From: Benincasa hispida
Lineage: Eukaryota > Streptophyta > Magnoliopsida > Cucurbitales > Cucurbitaceae
Length of the DNA stretch: 64,000 nucleotides
Assembly: GCF_009727055.1 (NCBI RefSeq)
Contig: NC_052352.1
Span: 21,385,085-21,449,084, forward strand
Direction: 5' to 3'
Below the pieces are notes generated by a model, which was not told the origin of the DNA, did not search any database, and saw nothing but the letters and a program-made list of their open reading frames with translations. The first letter of the stretch is position 1, and each line of letters begins with the position of its first letter. Both the position numbers and the translations under genes were made by a program. Below are positions 46,394 to 57,650 of this stretch, piece by piece.

Positions 46394-47571
46394 GCTGATA
46401 AAATTCAAACAAATTATAATTAGCAAATTGTAACTAAATCCAAAGTCAAGTTTTAGCAAAAAGTAAAAATGTACCCATAACCATTATTTATTTGCAACGA
46501 TATTTTAGTGAGTCAGAATATGTGCTACCATGGGGCAGTCAGATACTCCTTCACTAAAGCAAACAATTTTGACCAAACACTATCCCCAAAATAACTCTTA
46601 TTCCTATTGTCTTTGGAATAACTCTTATTCCTATAGTCGTTTAGTTATCGTTTTCAGTCAAGATCTTTACTAACAACTTAGTAATTCTTGTAAGTGTGAC
46701 CCGCCATTTTCAGATCCTATAGGACAATATGAATTTGCCTCTGAAATAGAAGACAACATCCAAGACGGAACTATAAGACCCTATTCATTTTACTGAAGCA
46801 TGCGTTGTTCCGAATCCTATGTTACAACCCTCCGAGGGGATAACTGTCACTAAACGACTAGCAAAGGGTCACCTAAAGCAAACCAGCAGGCGCAACACAT
46901 GAATCTCACGGTTCAGACTAATGGAGAAGACCGCAGGATATATTGACACATATCCTTTACCCACTTATTATGAACTACTTCCTCCGTTTACCTTGATATT
47001 GACTCATACAAAACACTTTCCGAATGGAGGCCACTTTCAGGGTGACACGAAGCGTCATATGAATCTCATGGTGCAAACTTGTGGAGACGTGGCAGTTGAA
47101 ATCTATATATCGTATAATAGACTTATATTCGAGCAACTTCCTCTTATTCACCAAAATCTAGATTTAAGTTTAAAAATAATTTCTGAATGGAGGTGACTTC
47201 TAGGGTGACACGAAGTACTGCTTAAATCTGGATTATGAACTCTTAGAGACGTGAGAGCTAAAAATAACGTATCATATATTTTATTAATCTCCAACTGAAG
47301 TTTTCTAATAACTCAATCATATAGAAGTTATTAAACTGCCACTGAAGTGTTCTATTTTGGGTAGATTTATACTTAGTTTCTTTTCGGCTAATAAAACAAC
47401 CCTAAGTCTATGTGGTTTATCCAAGTATAACTCTTATAATTGGATTTTAACCTATGATGTCTAGGTGATAAACCATTTTATTACCTCACATCACTCATGT
47501 ATGCTCATAAAACCGATTACCAATGCTCAATAATTCGGCCATAATCCCTAGGTAGGAGGTGTTTCGTAAAC

Positions 47572-48136
47572 NNNNNNNNNNNNNNNNNNNNNNNNNNNNN
47601 NNNNNNNNNNNNNNNNNNNNNNNNNNNNNNNNNNNNNNNNNNNNNNNNNNNNNNNNNNNNNNNNNNNNNNNNNNNNNNNNNNNNNNNNNNNNNNNNNNNN
47701 NNNNNNNNNNNNNNNNNNNNNNNNNNNNNNNNNNNNNNNNNNNNNNNNNNNNNNNNNNNNNNNNNNNNNNNNNNNNNNNNNNNNNNNNNNNNNNNNNNNN
47801 NNNNNNNNNNNNNNNNNNNNNNNNNNNNNNNNNNNNNNNNNNNNNNNNNNNNNNNNNNNNNNNNNNNNNNNNNNNNNNNNNNNNNNNNNNNNNNNNNNNN
47901 NNNNNNNNNNNNNNNNNNNNNNNNNNNNNNNNNNNNNNNNNNNNNNNNNNNNNNNNNNNNNNNNNNNNNNNNNNNNNNNNNNNNNNNNNNNNNNNNNNNN
48001 NNNNNNNNNNNNNNNNNNNNNNNNNNNNNNNNNNNNNNNNNNNNNNNNNNNNNNNNNNNNNNNNNNNNNNNNNNNNNNNNNNNNNNNNNNNNNNNNNNNN
48101 NNNNNNNNNNNNNNNNNNNNNNNNNNNNNNNNNNNN
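47572..48136. other. Assembly gap (565 N)
   Basis: A run of N between ordinary leader sequences of M1. Its size may be an estimate. Confidence 0.98.
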
Positions 48137-48469
48137 GTGGGATTTTAAATCTAAATGGCATACTATATGCACATACAAGATTTATTTAATTATAACATAT
48201 ATCAAATGCATAAATAATTAAACACAGACTGATATAGTTTTAGTTTTGGCAAAAACAAGCAAACAAAACCTAATTATTACTAAACAGCTTCTAGACTGCT
48301 CTCGAACCGTTCAACCGCTCCAAAATGAACTCAAGTAGCTTGAACCAGACCCGAACCATCTTAACCGGACCAGCCAAGAACCATTCGAAGCTAAACCGGA
48401 CAAGACCACAAGAGAACCGGTCGAATCAGCATCTCTTGCACATGTTCAACATCTCGCTAAGTCTCATCG

Positions 48470-48925
48470 TTTAGTAATCACGACCATTGTCTAACATTCA
48501 GCCAAATCGTTTAGTAAATGCTTGATCGTTTAGCGCGCGAAAAGGTAAACGATCGTTTAATGCCATCGCATAGTATTCAACGCATCGCCTAGCTCCCGCA
48601 TAGGGGTAAACGATCGTGTAGTGCTATCGCATAGCAACTCGATGCATCATTTAGCTCCCGATCAAAGATAAACGATCGAAGTAAGTGATCGCTCAGGGCT
48701 ATCGTGTAGCTCTTCATAACAATTGCTTAGTTCTATTGTATAGAACCAAACGATCCCTTAACACAATCGTCTAGCGCTGCATGTCATCGTTCAGTATCCG
48801 CCGTGTAGCTAAACGATCGCTTAGCTCCATCGTATAAAAATGAATGATTTGATCGTCTAGCTTTTCTTCACATCGTGTAGCGTATGGAGCTAGACGATCG
48901 TTTAGCAACTGGAACCTCAGCGATG
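48470..48925. repeat. ATCG(T/C)NTAG motif cluster in the M1 leader
   Basis: About twenty variants of the 9-mer in 450 bases, in both orientations: ATCGTTTAG, ATCGCATAG, ATCGTGTAG, ATCGTCTAG and the partly palindromic AAACGATCGTTTA. Spacing is irregular (roughly 15-35 bases), so this is not a simple tandem repeat. Confidence 0.8.
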
Positions 48926-49204
48926 ATAAGGACAGAGGTTGATTTTTCTGGAACTGCAACTCGGCCTCTTCGTTTGTTTCTTTGATTTACAGCTTAATTT
49001 CTACTCTAATGACTCCAAATAAATTATAGACTCTTGGGAACACATTAAAACTCATCAAGCAAGAGCCAATTACAAATTTAAATGAGAAATTAAAGAGAAT
49101 TAAACAGCTAAATCTCAAAAAACCATATTAGTGCATCAATTTCATATTTCCCATATAAAACACCCACTTAACCAAAATTAAACCGAATTGAATGCTTATT
49201 TGAT

Positions 49205-49216
49205 GCTCTGATACCA
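49205..49216 (-). other. M1 primer binding site (tRNA-iMet)
   Basis: The - strand reads TGGTATCAGAGC, two bases inside the 5' LTR. This is the exact complement of the plant initiator tRNA-Met 3' end used by many copia elements. Confidence 0.9.
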
Positions 49217-49218
49217 AT

Positions 49219-51076
49219 TGTAGGATTGTATCAATTGCAGCAGAAGAACAAGGATCATCTAAGCATTCAAATTCACTAATTTTAGCATAAAATAAAGCAT
49301 GTTTCTGCAGAAAAATAGGTTTCAAGACATACCTCTTGAAGAACTTCTTCAAAGCTCCATCTCCAGCTGCAATCTTCTCCATATCTTATTGTAGACTGCC
49401 TCAAGATCTTTCCCACTATTCTTTTGGTCCTCTAGATTGAGTTGTGAGACTCAAAACAAGGTGAATGAAGGGATGAAGGAGAAAAGCTCATTGTTGCAAA
49501 AAGGTTGAAGAACCTTTCTTCAAACCAGTTTTTCTCTAAAAATCCTTTTGATTGCATGCCCGATTTTCATTCCAATCTCTTCATTATATTGCAGATCAAC
49601 ATGCAAAGAGAAGAGCTGCATGAGTTGCAACTCATGCTTGGAGAAGACAAAGCAAATATATTGCTTCATGAGTGAGCTAGTTCAAAGATGGATAATGGAA
49701 AAAACCATTTTTCCATTAAAGTGTTTTAGTTTTCCAATTTTCCTTTTTCAATTTTATTTAAAAATAAAATTTTGATTTAATAAATCTATTTGATTTTAAA
49801 AAAGGAAAAATAATTAATTGTCATAAAATTAAATTATTAAAATAAACTTTAATTAAATTTATATATCAAATATTGTCTAAATTAATTTTAACACATATCC
49901 ATCTTTATATATTTAAATCATATTTAAATATATAAATTCTCCTATTCCGTTTAATTCTAAAATTAAACATAATTATATCTCATATAATTACAAATTCCCT
50001 TAATTCTAATTTGAACGTTTCAAATTAACTTATCACACTATTTTAGAGCTAGTCCGTTACGAGTTAGTAGGGGGACCTCGCGGACCTGCAGATCATAGGC
50101 TCCAACGATCCGAGATTAATTGGCTAAACTCATTAGACCAAATTAATCTCCATTCGTTAACTAATGGGTCATTCCACTAAATCCCATACTTGCACTCCCC
50201 TCATTGTAGATATATTATGTCCACTTGATTTAACCATAATCAGCAAGTCGATTTTTCACAGGTTGTTCGTAATAACGGCTGGGTCAATTATCTGTTTTAC
50301 CCTGAGATTACGTTTTATTCCTCAAGTCCCTACTGATCCTCTAATGAACAACTGGTTTGTGATCTAATCACCAAACCAAACTCTCTCAGCCTAGTGAGAG
50401 GGTGGGGCCCCTTGTTCAAGACCTGGATCCAGTACTTGAGAGAACAACCTTTCTCCTTCCTTAAATCGGGTAGATGTGAACTCCATCTTTCACCTTATGT
50501 CTCTAGCTATCTATCCGGTTTTACCCCTGAAATGGGAGTCTTATTGAGCAAACCCTCATCTATGAAAATCTAAGGGCAATCCCGAATAAACAAGAGTTCA
50601 TAGTTAGCTTAGGATTAAGATCAAGTTACCTAGGTCATCTAGGTGAAATAGCCAGTCTTAAACAGTAAACAACGTTATAAAGTAAGAGTGACTTATTTCT
50701 TGGTCCGGATCTTATGCAAACTCATTGCATAGGACGCCCCCACTCCTCATGTTATAATATGTACGAATTAGGATCACATCGTATGTAGCACTTTACAACT
50801 CTTTTTAACAACTATAGAGTAGGCCGCATCCAATGGTATTAACAGAATAAGGTACCCAACCTCATTCATGTACCATAGATCATTTTGACTATTTACTCGA
50901 ACCCGATCCACTCTTATGTCTCCACATAAATTTCAAGTACTCATACAATAGTCGTGGGTCTTAGTTTATTGGATTTAGACTTTCATACAATTTATAAGAT
51001 CAATAACAAGTATATTGATAATAGAAAATGTTTATCATTTTACAAACTGCGAGTTTTTAGGACATAAAATGCAACA
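49219..51076 (-). repeat. M1 5' LTR (1858 bp)
   Basis: From TGTAGGATTGTATCAATTGC to AAAATGCAACA. It pairs with 41053-42915. The sequence directly to the right (GACTGACAGTTGAACTC) belongs to the middle of an LTR of the other group. Confidence 0.88.
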
Positions 51077-52009
51077 AGACTGACAGTTGAACTCTTCTTG
51101 CCATAGATATATTTCTATGTCCATTGGATATAACCAATTATCAGTACGATGACCCTTCACAGATGTTCGTAATTACAGCAGGCGAATTTACCATTTTGCC
51201 CAATTACATCTTCCTTCTTAAGTACCACTAATCCGTCTAATGAATAATATAACATAGTCCTACTATTGTGAACAGCTCTCAGGCCATGAGAAGGTGCGTG
51301 ACGCCACATCATTCAAGCCTTGGAATTAGCCCTTAAGGGAGTTATTTATCTACTTGCCCCTGCCTCGGGGAAGGAGTGAATTCCATCTTGTGTAGTTAAG
51401 TTCCCAACTCCCAAATCAAACGAATCCCCAAAATGGTAGGTTTGAGTCAGCATTGTTGCCACTCGCACCCATGCAAATCAAAGGACCGCCCTCAATGGCA
51501 GGAGTTCCCAACTCACTCAGGATTGAGGTCATGTTACCTATGGTCATCCTAGTGAAGTGAAGTCTCCGTTATGAACGGTGTTATAAAATGAGACGTTAAC
51601 ACTTCGTGGTCAGGTCTTATACAAACTCTTTATATAGGACGCCCCCACTCGCATGTCCCCTACACGAATGATCAAGATCAGATCATCTGTGATAAGTCAC
51701 AACATTTGTGACCATTCCACAAAGCGGGCCACATCTGTAGCATTACCAGGATAAGGTTTCCCTTCTATATCCATATACTACAGACCATTTTGGTTATCAC
51801 TCAAGATATGATCCACTTGTATGTCACCACATACATGCTTGAGTCACATACAAATAACCAAGGATTTTATGTTTATTGGTTTGTGGTAAAATCTAAATGT
51901 GCAAAGTCAAGTAGTGAAGTAAATATCATTTTTATTATACATCACAAGTGTTCGTACAAAGTTGTTTACAAACTACTGGACACGAGACTTTAGGGCAAAA
52001 ATCCCAACA
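51077..52009 (-). repeat. M2 3' LTR, partial
   Basis: The right-hand 933 bases of the LTR type seen in solo LTR 2 (shared GTTGAACTCTTCTTGCCATA-like, TATATCCATATACTACAGAC and CACGAGACTTTAGGGCA). It ends ATCCCAACA at 52009. Confidence 0.85.
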
Positions 52010-52020
52010 ATCTCCCACTT
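52010..52020 (-). other. M2 polypurine tract
   Basis: The - strand reads AAGTGGGAGAT immediately before the LTR start TGTTGGGA, a textbook arrangement. Confidence 0.85.
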
Positions 52021-52114
52021 GTCCTAAAGTGAAGTAAAGAGTATAAGTAAACAGGCACAAAATAATAAACTAGGACATAAAAACCCACAAGTGCAATAAA
52101 ATCTCCTACTTGCC

Positions 52115-52648
52115 CTAGTTCAGCCACGGGCGGTCTCGTAGACCCATGCTCTGATGGTGAATCTCAAACACTGTAGCCGTGAGAGCCTTTGTAAACGAAT
52201 CAGCAATGTTTTTCTCCGAGGCGATCTTTGTGACGATCACGTCACCTCGATGCACTATCATGCGGATCGACTTTAACATGGCAACAGGTGAGAAAGTCTC
52301 CTCATAGTCGACTTCTTTCACCTGGATATAACCCTTTGCCACAAGTCGAGCCTTGGAAGTTTGCACCTTCCCATTAGCACCCTGTTTGCGCTTGTAGATC
52401 CATTTACAACCTATAGGTCTTACCCCATCAAGCTGATCTACAAGATCCCATACCGAGTTTAAGTACATCAACTCCATCTCGAGATTCATGGCTTTGACCC
52501 ATTCATCCGGGTCAACATCCTCCATTGCCTTTTTATAGGACAACAGATCCTTAACATCGCCATCTGTCACCATAGCTAGGATTTTCGTGAAACCCAGATA
52601 ACGATCAGGCGGGTTCGTAACCCTCTCACTGCATGGAGGTTCCCTCAA
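52115..52648 (-). pseudogene. M2 reverse transcriptase start fused in frame to RNase H end
   Basis: An open frame of 177 codons. Residues up to about 132 are linker and the N-terminal reverse transcriptase: RVTNPPDRYLGFTKIL, EWVKAMNLEMELMYLNSVW, IGCKWIYKRKQGANGKVQTS, ARLVAKGYIQ and YEETFSPVAMLKSIRM. The next residue begins IVHRGDVIVTKIASEKNIAD and SFTKALTATVFE, which is the last part of RNase H. The palm with YVDD and the RNase H catalytic core are gone, yet the frame is kept. A stop ends it at WLN. No enzymatic activity is expected. Confidence 0.85.
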
Positions 52649-53138
52649 CTCTTGAGGTGGAACCGACCTATCAGACGAACTATCATCAACATTTTTGGTT
52701 GATGAATCAGGTCTTTCACAACTCTTGTTGAAGTTTCAGTAGTTTCTTTAGAAAGCTCACTTAACACAACTTTACTACGTGGACTGTGCTCCCTGATATG
52801 ATTCTCCTCCAGGAAAGTAGCGTTCGTGTAATCCAACACCTTGTTTTCAGACGGATCATAAAAGTAACTTCCTCGTGTACCTTTGGGGTAGCCTACAAAG
52901 AGGTACAACCTCGATCGTGATTCCAACTTCTTAGGATTTGCCTTAAGCACATGTGCTGGGAAACCCCATATGTGGAAGTGACATAAACTAGCTTTACACC
53001 CATTCCAAAACTCCAGAGGTGTTCTTGCAACACTCTTAGAAGGAACACAATTGAGAATGTATACCGCAGTCTCCACTGCGAAACCCTAAAACGAGTCTGG
53101 TAAGGAAGCGTAACCCATCATCGAACGAACCATGTCCA
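52645..53138 (-). pseudogene. M2 integrase C-terminal remnant
   Basis: After MVRSMMGYASLPDSF (and a stop) the frame 52645-53076 reads AVYILNCVPSKSVARTPLEF, HIWGFPAHVLKANPKKLESR, LYLFVGYPKGTRGSYFYDPS and TNATFLEENHIREH. This is the C-terminal part of integrase and the linker. The catalytic core (all three acidic residues) and the zinc finger are deleted; the sequence joins directly to the end of the protease/pre-integrase frame at about 53139. Confidence 0.85.
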
Positions 53139-53510
53139 TCAAAGTTCTGGAGAAATTCGTTGACATTTAGATTGAGTTACAATAGGTTTAAACATCTCTA
53201 TGTTATAGAGGGAACTTTTGGCTAAAGTTCTTAGAACATACAAGTTATTTTCCAGTTTAGTTGTACATATTTCAACACCATCCTTACGAATAAACGCTTT
53301 ATTCAATTTTAAAGAAATAGTGTAATTGTATTGTAACAGACACTTTACAGAAAAAACGTTCCTTTTAAGTTCAGGAACTACAAACACATTTTTTAATATA
53401 AGAAACCTATTTTGTAAAGTAAACTGGATGTCTTCCACTGCCACAGCTGAGATGACGTGCTCGGTACCTACTTGCAACGTCATCTTACCAGTCTCCAACT
53501 GTCATCAGGA
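53139..53510 (-). pseudogene. M2 protease C-terminal part and pre-integrase start
   Basis: KMTLQVGTEHVISAVAVEDI, LQNRFLILKNVFVVPELKRN and LENNLYVLRTLAKSS, ending at QRISPEL where the integrase deletion begins. The active-site motif DSGAT upstream is missing: the sequence between the zinc knuckle and RDSW-like residues near 53510 is shortened, so the protease is not functional. Confidence 0.75.
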
Positions 53511-53525
53511 TCTAATCCTCTTTTT

Positions 53526-54397
53526 CTACCTTGGCCTTAGCCTTGGCAGCCTTCTTTTTCTCCAGATAACGAGGACAATTCTTCTTTTAGTGTCCATCCA
53601 GGTTACAGTGGAAACATTTTCCTTTTCCAACCGGTGGTGGACGCTTCTTCTAGGCGACAGGTTGCGGATTAGCGGGCGCATTCCCTTTCCTTTTACCACC
53701 ATTTTTCTTCTTCCCCTTTTCAGAGTTAGAAGTTGAAGGTGCAGACTTTGTTCCTGAGGTCGAACCTTGATAGAACTTTTTAGATGACGAAACAACATTT
53801 GCCTCACCTCCCCTTTTCTCCTTACTTTTCAGCAAGGATTGGTATGTCTGTAACTTTTTGAAGAGAGTGATAAGGAAGTAGTCCACTTTGTTAAGAATCG
53901 TATTGCTAACAAAGTGGAGGAAGCTCTCCGGTAATGAATGCAGGATAATGCGACCCTGACTGCCCTCATCGATTTTAGACCCATTCATCTTCACCATGTT
54001 AAAGTGGACCATCATTTTTAGCACGTGTTCATAAACAGAGGTGCCTTCCTCCATTTTAGAGCTGAAGATACGTTTCAGAGCCTCATGCTTGAGCTGTCTA
54101 GACGGCTGTCGACTCCATGATTTCACGTGCTGAGGCCATGGACTCATGTTTCCTGACCAACGTGTCAAGATTGACAAGAATATAGGCTCGGGCCTTCTCG
54201 TTTGGCTGTGTCCAACGCTCGTATGCCGCCTGAACATTTCGAGTAGCGTCCTGAGGTGTAATAGGAGGACATTCCTCCGTTAGGACAAACTTGAGATCCT
54301 CGATGATGAGTATCGTCGTGAGCATATGATTCCAACTTGAATAGTGGAGGCCATTCAATTTTTCGGCACTTAGTAAATTGATAGTGGTTGAAGCCAT
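53526..54397 (-). pseudogene. M2 gag, nearly complete, one main frameshift
   Basis: I choose the Met at 54395-54397 (MASTTINLLSAEKLNG), three codons into the open frame, by comparison with M1 and M3. KFVLTEECPPITP, YERWTQPNEKARAYILVNLD and HESMASAREIMES follow. Near 54110 the frame changes to LKHEALKRIFSSKMEEGTSV, NKVDYFLITLFKKLQTYQSL and a Lys/Gly-rich tail. A zinc knuckle CFHC-NLDG-H then has a stop codon in place of Trp (about 53590) before KKNC. Family role: RNA-binding shell protein. Confidence 0.83.
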
Positions 54398-55820
54398 TAA
54401 AAACATTGCTGAGAAAAAAAAACGAATAACCTTTTATAAGACTTTGCAAAAACCACATTTTAATTAACCAATTAATTTTTAGCAAAACAGTTTCCAAGTA
54501 CCTAAGTGAAAAGACTTCTATTTTATAATGATGCCTGAGTGAGGCAGGACAAACGTCACCGGTGGGGTGATCGAATGGCCCTTCACTGGGATGAGACATT
54601 CTCAACCATTAGGAAAAACCAACTCTTGGAACTAAACCTAATAGCCACCATTTGTTCGGTCCAGAATAGTTAACCCTTAACAATCCTGCGTAAGTTTAAC
54701 CCCTCGTTTTTTTGCCCCAGAGTCCTACCCTAATGCGCTTACCGTAGGGTAAAGACAGATTAGAACAAGAGATTAAGTAACCTTATCATCTTATAGAAGA
54801 TCAAATAAAGAAATGCGCAAAACAACCATCCTATAAGGGGACACACCCAGGGTGCCACGAGGCGATGCGCATAAACTTTATTCAATCCAATGAGGGAGAC
54901 CAAGGGATATGTTGTCGCACTTCTCGCTTCCACTTACTATGAACACTTTCTCTATACACCTTGATATTGACCTACTCAAACACCATTTGTTGGGGGGACA
55001 CGCCAAAGATGCCTCGAGGCTGAGGGTAGATCTCATGGTGTGGACTATGAGGGAGAAACGCGAGAGGTGAAAATGAAGCATCAAATGCCCCAAGAACCTC
55101 CCACTGAATGTTCTACCTAGGGGTTTATTAACCTAGACAATCCGGCTACTGATTATGATCTAAGTCATTTATAAAGTTTGCTCAAAAACAACTTTTGTCT
55201 TTGAAATAAAAAAAAAAATCCAAGTAGTCACATTAAACTCTTTAATGGACTGACCTTAGTCTGCATGCATCAAATCTATCTAAATTACCTTTCCAGGTAT
55301 GGGTGTTTCGTTGCCGTCATCTTAAATACCCCAACCTAGACAGAACCGCCTTTGACAAAAGGTTTACTATAGATAGACTTGCTACATATGGATTTTTTAC
55401 TAATTATTTTAATTCAAATTTCATTTTATAACCATTTATAAAATAAACAACAAAAACACTCATCCCACATAACGAAGTATTTATAACGCTTATAAATATA
55501 ACGAAAAAAATGAAATAAAGCATACATAAATATAACCCTTATATTATATGATGCATGAGCATGCATTTATGTAAATTAAAGCATACTTATCTAAATTATA
55601 ACACTTATAATAAAGAAAATATGGATGACCTAAGGTGGGGTTTATCTATATGTGCATACCATATGACATATTAAAAAACATACATCGCATGTAAAAAATA
55701 AAGGATTTATGGACCGGGATTAGCCTTTACAAAACCGGAATGAAATAACCCTATCTATTACATTTTTCATCGAGCAAACCAGTTCACAGGCGAATCGGGT
55801 CTTGAACCGCCAGAAGGACT
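54398..55820 (-). other. M2 untranslated leader
   Basis: About 1.4 kb upstream of gag, alignable with the M3 leader (shared GAGGCAGGACAAA, GTAGGGTAAAGA-like, GGGATATGTTGTC, ACCGGGTCTTGAA-like). It contains the paired motif at 54836-54865 and 54992-55021. Frames read here are fortuitous. Confidence 0.7.
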
Positions 55821-56098
55821 CCATCGTGTAGTAAATGTCGTAGGTAGACGATTGTTCAGTGTACACTAGATGATAGGAGCATAATTAAACGATCACGTAG
55901 ACGAAAACGAGACAGTGAAGCCTGATCGTCTATGCGATCGCGTAGCGTGACGATAGGTAAACGATTTACCTTGCATTACTAAGCGATGAAGCTTGCTGAC
56001 CTAAACGATCGTCCAGTATGCGCACGCGTTAAACGACGAGCATCTCATCGTCTAACCGATGCGTGCAACCAAGTAAACGATTTATCTTGCGTCACTAA
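55821..56098 (-). repeat. M2 5' LTR remnant with ATCGTNTAG cluster
   Basis: AGAAGGACTCC resembles the LTR end TGAAGGAACTC. After this the sequence goes straight into the ATCGTNTAG cluster (ATCGTGTAG, GATCACGTAG, GATCGCGTAG, GATCGTCCAG), which in intact LTRs lies about 450 bases further in. The rest of the LTR is missing and M3 integrase begins at 56099. Confidence 0.55.
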
Positions 56099-56535
56099 GG
56101 TAAGGAAGCGTAACTCATCATCGACTGAACAATGTCCAGCACGGTTCTGTTTCTCATTTCTGATACACTATTCTGCTGAGGTGTACCAGGTACTGAGAGT
56201 TGAGAAACGATTCCATGTTCTATCATATAGTTGTGTAATTTAGAATCCAAAGCTCTCCACCCCGTTTAGATCGAAGTGTTTTAATCCTTTTACTTAATGC
56301 ATTTTCAACTTCAGGATTCTGACTTATGTTGCATTAAATAAACATCCCATACCTTAAATAATCATTAGTAAAAGTGATGAAGTACTCATAACCTCCCCTG
56401 GCTCACACACTCATCGAACCACAAAGGTCTGAATGCACTAACTCTAAAGGCTCTTTGGCCCTATAACCATTTCCAGTAAAAGGTCTTTTATCCATTTAGC
56501 CTTCAAGGCATGACTCGCACACATGTAAAGAATTT
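56099..56535 (-). pseudogene. M3 integrase, part
   Basis: Read on the - strand it has the phrases of the zinc finger end (CESCLEG-like), GYRAKEPLELVHSDLCGS-like with the first Asp, and the region of PGTPQQNSVSEMRNRTVLDI near 56150-56190. This last phrase still has a Glu at the catalytic position as far as I can read it. Frame changes and a missing block around 56310 break the domain. It ends at VDDELRFLT-like sequence at 56099. Confidence 0.65.
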
Positions 56536-56539
56536 TCTT

Positions 56540-57100
56540 CTACTCGCTTAGAAGTCCATTCTTCACCAACCTCTCAATCCTATCGAGATTGATGCGCCCT
56601 AAACGTAGGTTCCAAAGTTGGGCATTTTCTTTAGGAGAAACTTTAAGTTGTTTGTTTTGAGTTACGACAATTTTAAACATCTCTATGTTACGGAGGAAAT
56701 TTGTTGCTAAAGGCCTTAGCACATACAAATTGTTTTCAAGTTTAGGTGAAAATATTTCAACACTATTTTTCAGAATAAACACTTTATTAACCGAAAAGTT
56801 CACGATGTATTTACATTCAAGTAACGACTTTACATAAATCAAGTTTCTATTTAACTTGGGAACAACATACACATCATTCAAAATGATAAATCTATTTTGT
56901 AAAGTCAACCGGGAGTCTCCCACTGCCACAGCTGAGACGACGTGCCTGGTGCCAACTCGCATCGTCATCTCACTAGCCTTAAGCGACCGTCAGAATCTAA
57001 TCCCCTGAAATGATGAACAAACATGGTTAGTGGCCTCAGAGTCTATAATCCAGACAGAATAATCATTCTCCACTAAAAAAGACTCCAAAACCAGTAAATC
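56540..57100 (-). pseudogene. M3 protease and pre-integrase zinc finger
   Basis: SFLVENDYSVWIIDSEATNH carries the protease motif as DSEAT, with Glu in place of the conserved Gly. After a stop near 57000 the open frame 56540-56968 has MTMRVGTRHVVSAVAVGDSR, RFIILNDVYVVPKLNRNLIY, KLENNLYVLRPLA and AQLWNLRLGRINLDRIERLV. The two His of the zinc finger are changed (WN, GR), so both domains are damaged. Confidence 0.83.
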
Positions 57101-57109
57101 ATATTTACC

Positions 57110-57645
57110 TTATTTGGCCTTCTTCTTCTCCTTCAAATAAAATGGGCAGTTCCGCTTCCAGTGCCTGTCCTGGTAGCAGTGGAAACACTTTCCCTTGTCA
57201 ACTGGCGTTGGTCGCCTATCCCGTGGAGCGGCAGGTTGTGGGTTAGCAGGTGCTTTCCCTTTCCTCTTACTACCCTTCTTCTTCTTCCATTTGCTGGTTC
57301 CAGAAGAAGAAGGTGTAGTCTTAGTTTCGAAGGTCGAACCTCGGTGGAAATTTTTGGATGATGAAGCAACATTTGCCTCACCAACCTTCTTCTTCTTACT
57401 TTTCAGAAAAGATTGGAACGTCTGCAATTCGTTGAGTAGAGTTGTAAGGTTGTAGTCAACTCTGTTCAGAACAACATTGCTTACAAAATCTAGGAATTTT
57501 CTAGCAATGTCTTTAGAATTATGCTAACTTGGCTGGCCTCGTCAATCCTCAACCCATTCATCTCTGCCACATTAAAGTGGACTATCATGTTCATAACATG
57601 TTCATGAACAGATGTACCCTCCTTCATTTTGGAGTTGAAGATGAA
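57110..57645 (-). pseudogene. M3 gag, C-terminal part with zinc knuckle
   Basis: The frame 57110-57427 reads MQTFQSFLKSKKKKVGEANV, a Lys-rich stretch, KGKAPANPQPAAPRDRRPTP and a complete CCHC zinc knuckle (CFHC-YQDR-H-WKRN-C), then PFYLKEKKKAK. Upstream, after frame changes, comes the region equivalent to VNEHVMNMIVHFNVAEMNG. The gene is cut at 57645 by solo LTR 2 and resumes at 59801. Confidence 0.82.
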
Positions 57646-57650
57646 CTTAA
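57646..57650. other. Target duplication of solo LTR 2 (left)
   Basis: CTTAA, identical to 59796-59800. Confidence 0.85.

Larger units (their letters stand above)
46394..49204 (-). other. M1 untranslated leader (contains gap)
   Basis: About 2.8 kb between primer site and gag. It holds a paired motif (47025-47055 and 47185-47215) shared with M2 and M3, an assembly gap, and an ATCGTNTAG cluster at 48470-48925. Open frames across the gap (47495-48221) consist mostly of unknown bases and are meaningless. No coding phrase was recognised. Confidence 0.7.
41053..51076 (-). mobile_element. M1: Ty1/copia retrotransposon, gag-deleted, about 10 kb
   Basis: Two related LTRs (1863 and 1858 bp) enclose, on the - strand, a long leader, a remnant of gag, protease, integrase, reverse transcriptase and RNase H. 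A canonical tRNA-iMet primer site abuts the right LTR. The flanks are GAGTG on the left and AGACT on the right, which do not match. The left neighbour is satellite array F while the right neighbour is the middle of another LTR, so the two ends were probably brought together by recombination or deletion. The leader contains a 565 bp gap. Confidence 0.85.
51077..56098 (-). mobile_element. M2: internally deleted Ty1/copia element
   Basis: On the - strand: partial 5' LTR (about 55821-56098), leader, nearly complete gag, protease, a joined integrase remnant, a reverse transcriptase/RNase H fusion, polypurine tract and partial 3' LTR (51077-52009). The 3' LTR has lost its left part at the M1 boundary and the 5' LTR its right part at the M3 boundary. 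It has lost at least the integrase core, the reverse transcriptase palm and most of RNase H, so it could move only with outside enzymes. Confidence 0.8.

Noticed and set aside
47495..48221. Long open frames of 214-227 codons on both strands
   Set aside because: They exist only because the assembly gap of N contains no stop codons.
48470..48925. CRISPR-like spaced short repeats
   Set aside because: The 9-mer is degenerate, occurs on both strands at irregular intervals and has no constant repeat length.
53326..53736. 136-codon + strand frame
   Set aside because: It lies antisense over the M2 gag and protease; the - strand shows the recognised protein.
57161..57455. + strand frames of 66 and 86 codons
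   Set aside because: Antisense to the M3 gag zinc-knuckle region.
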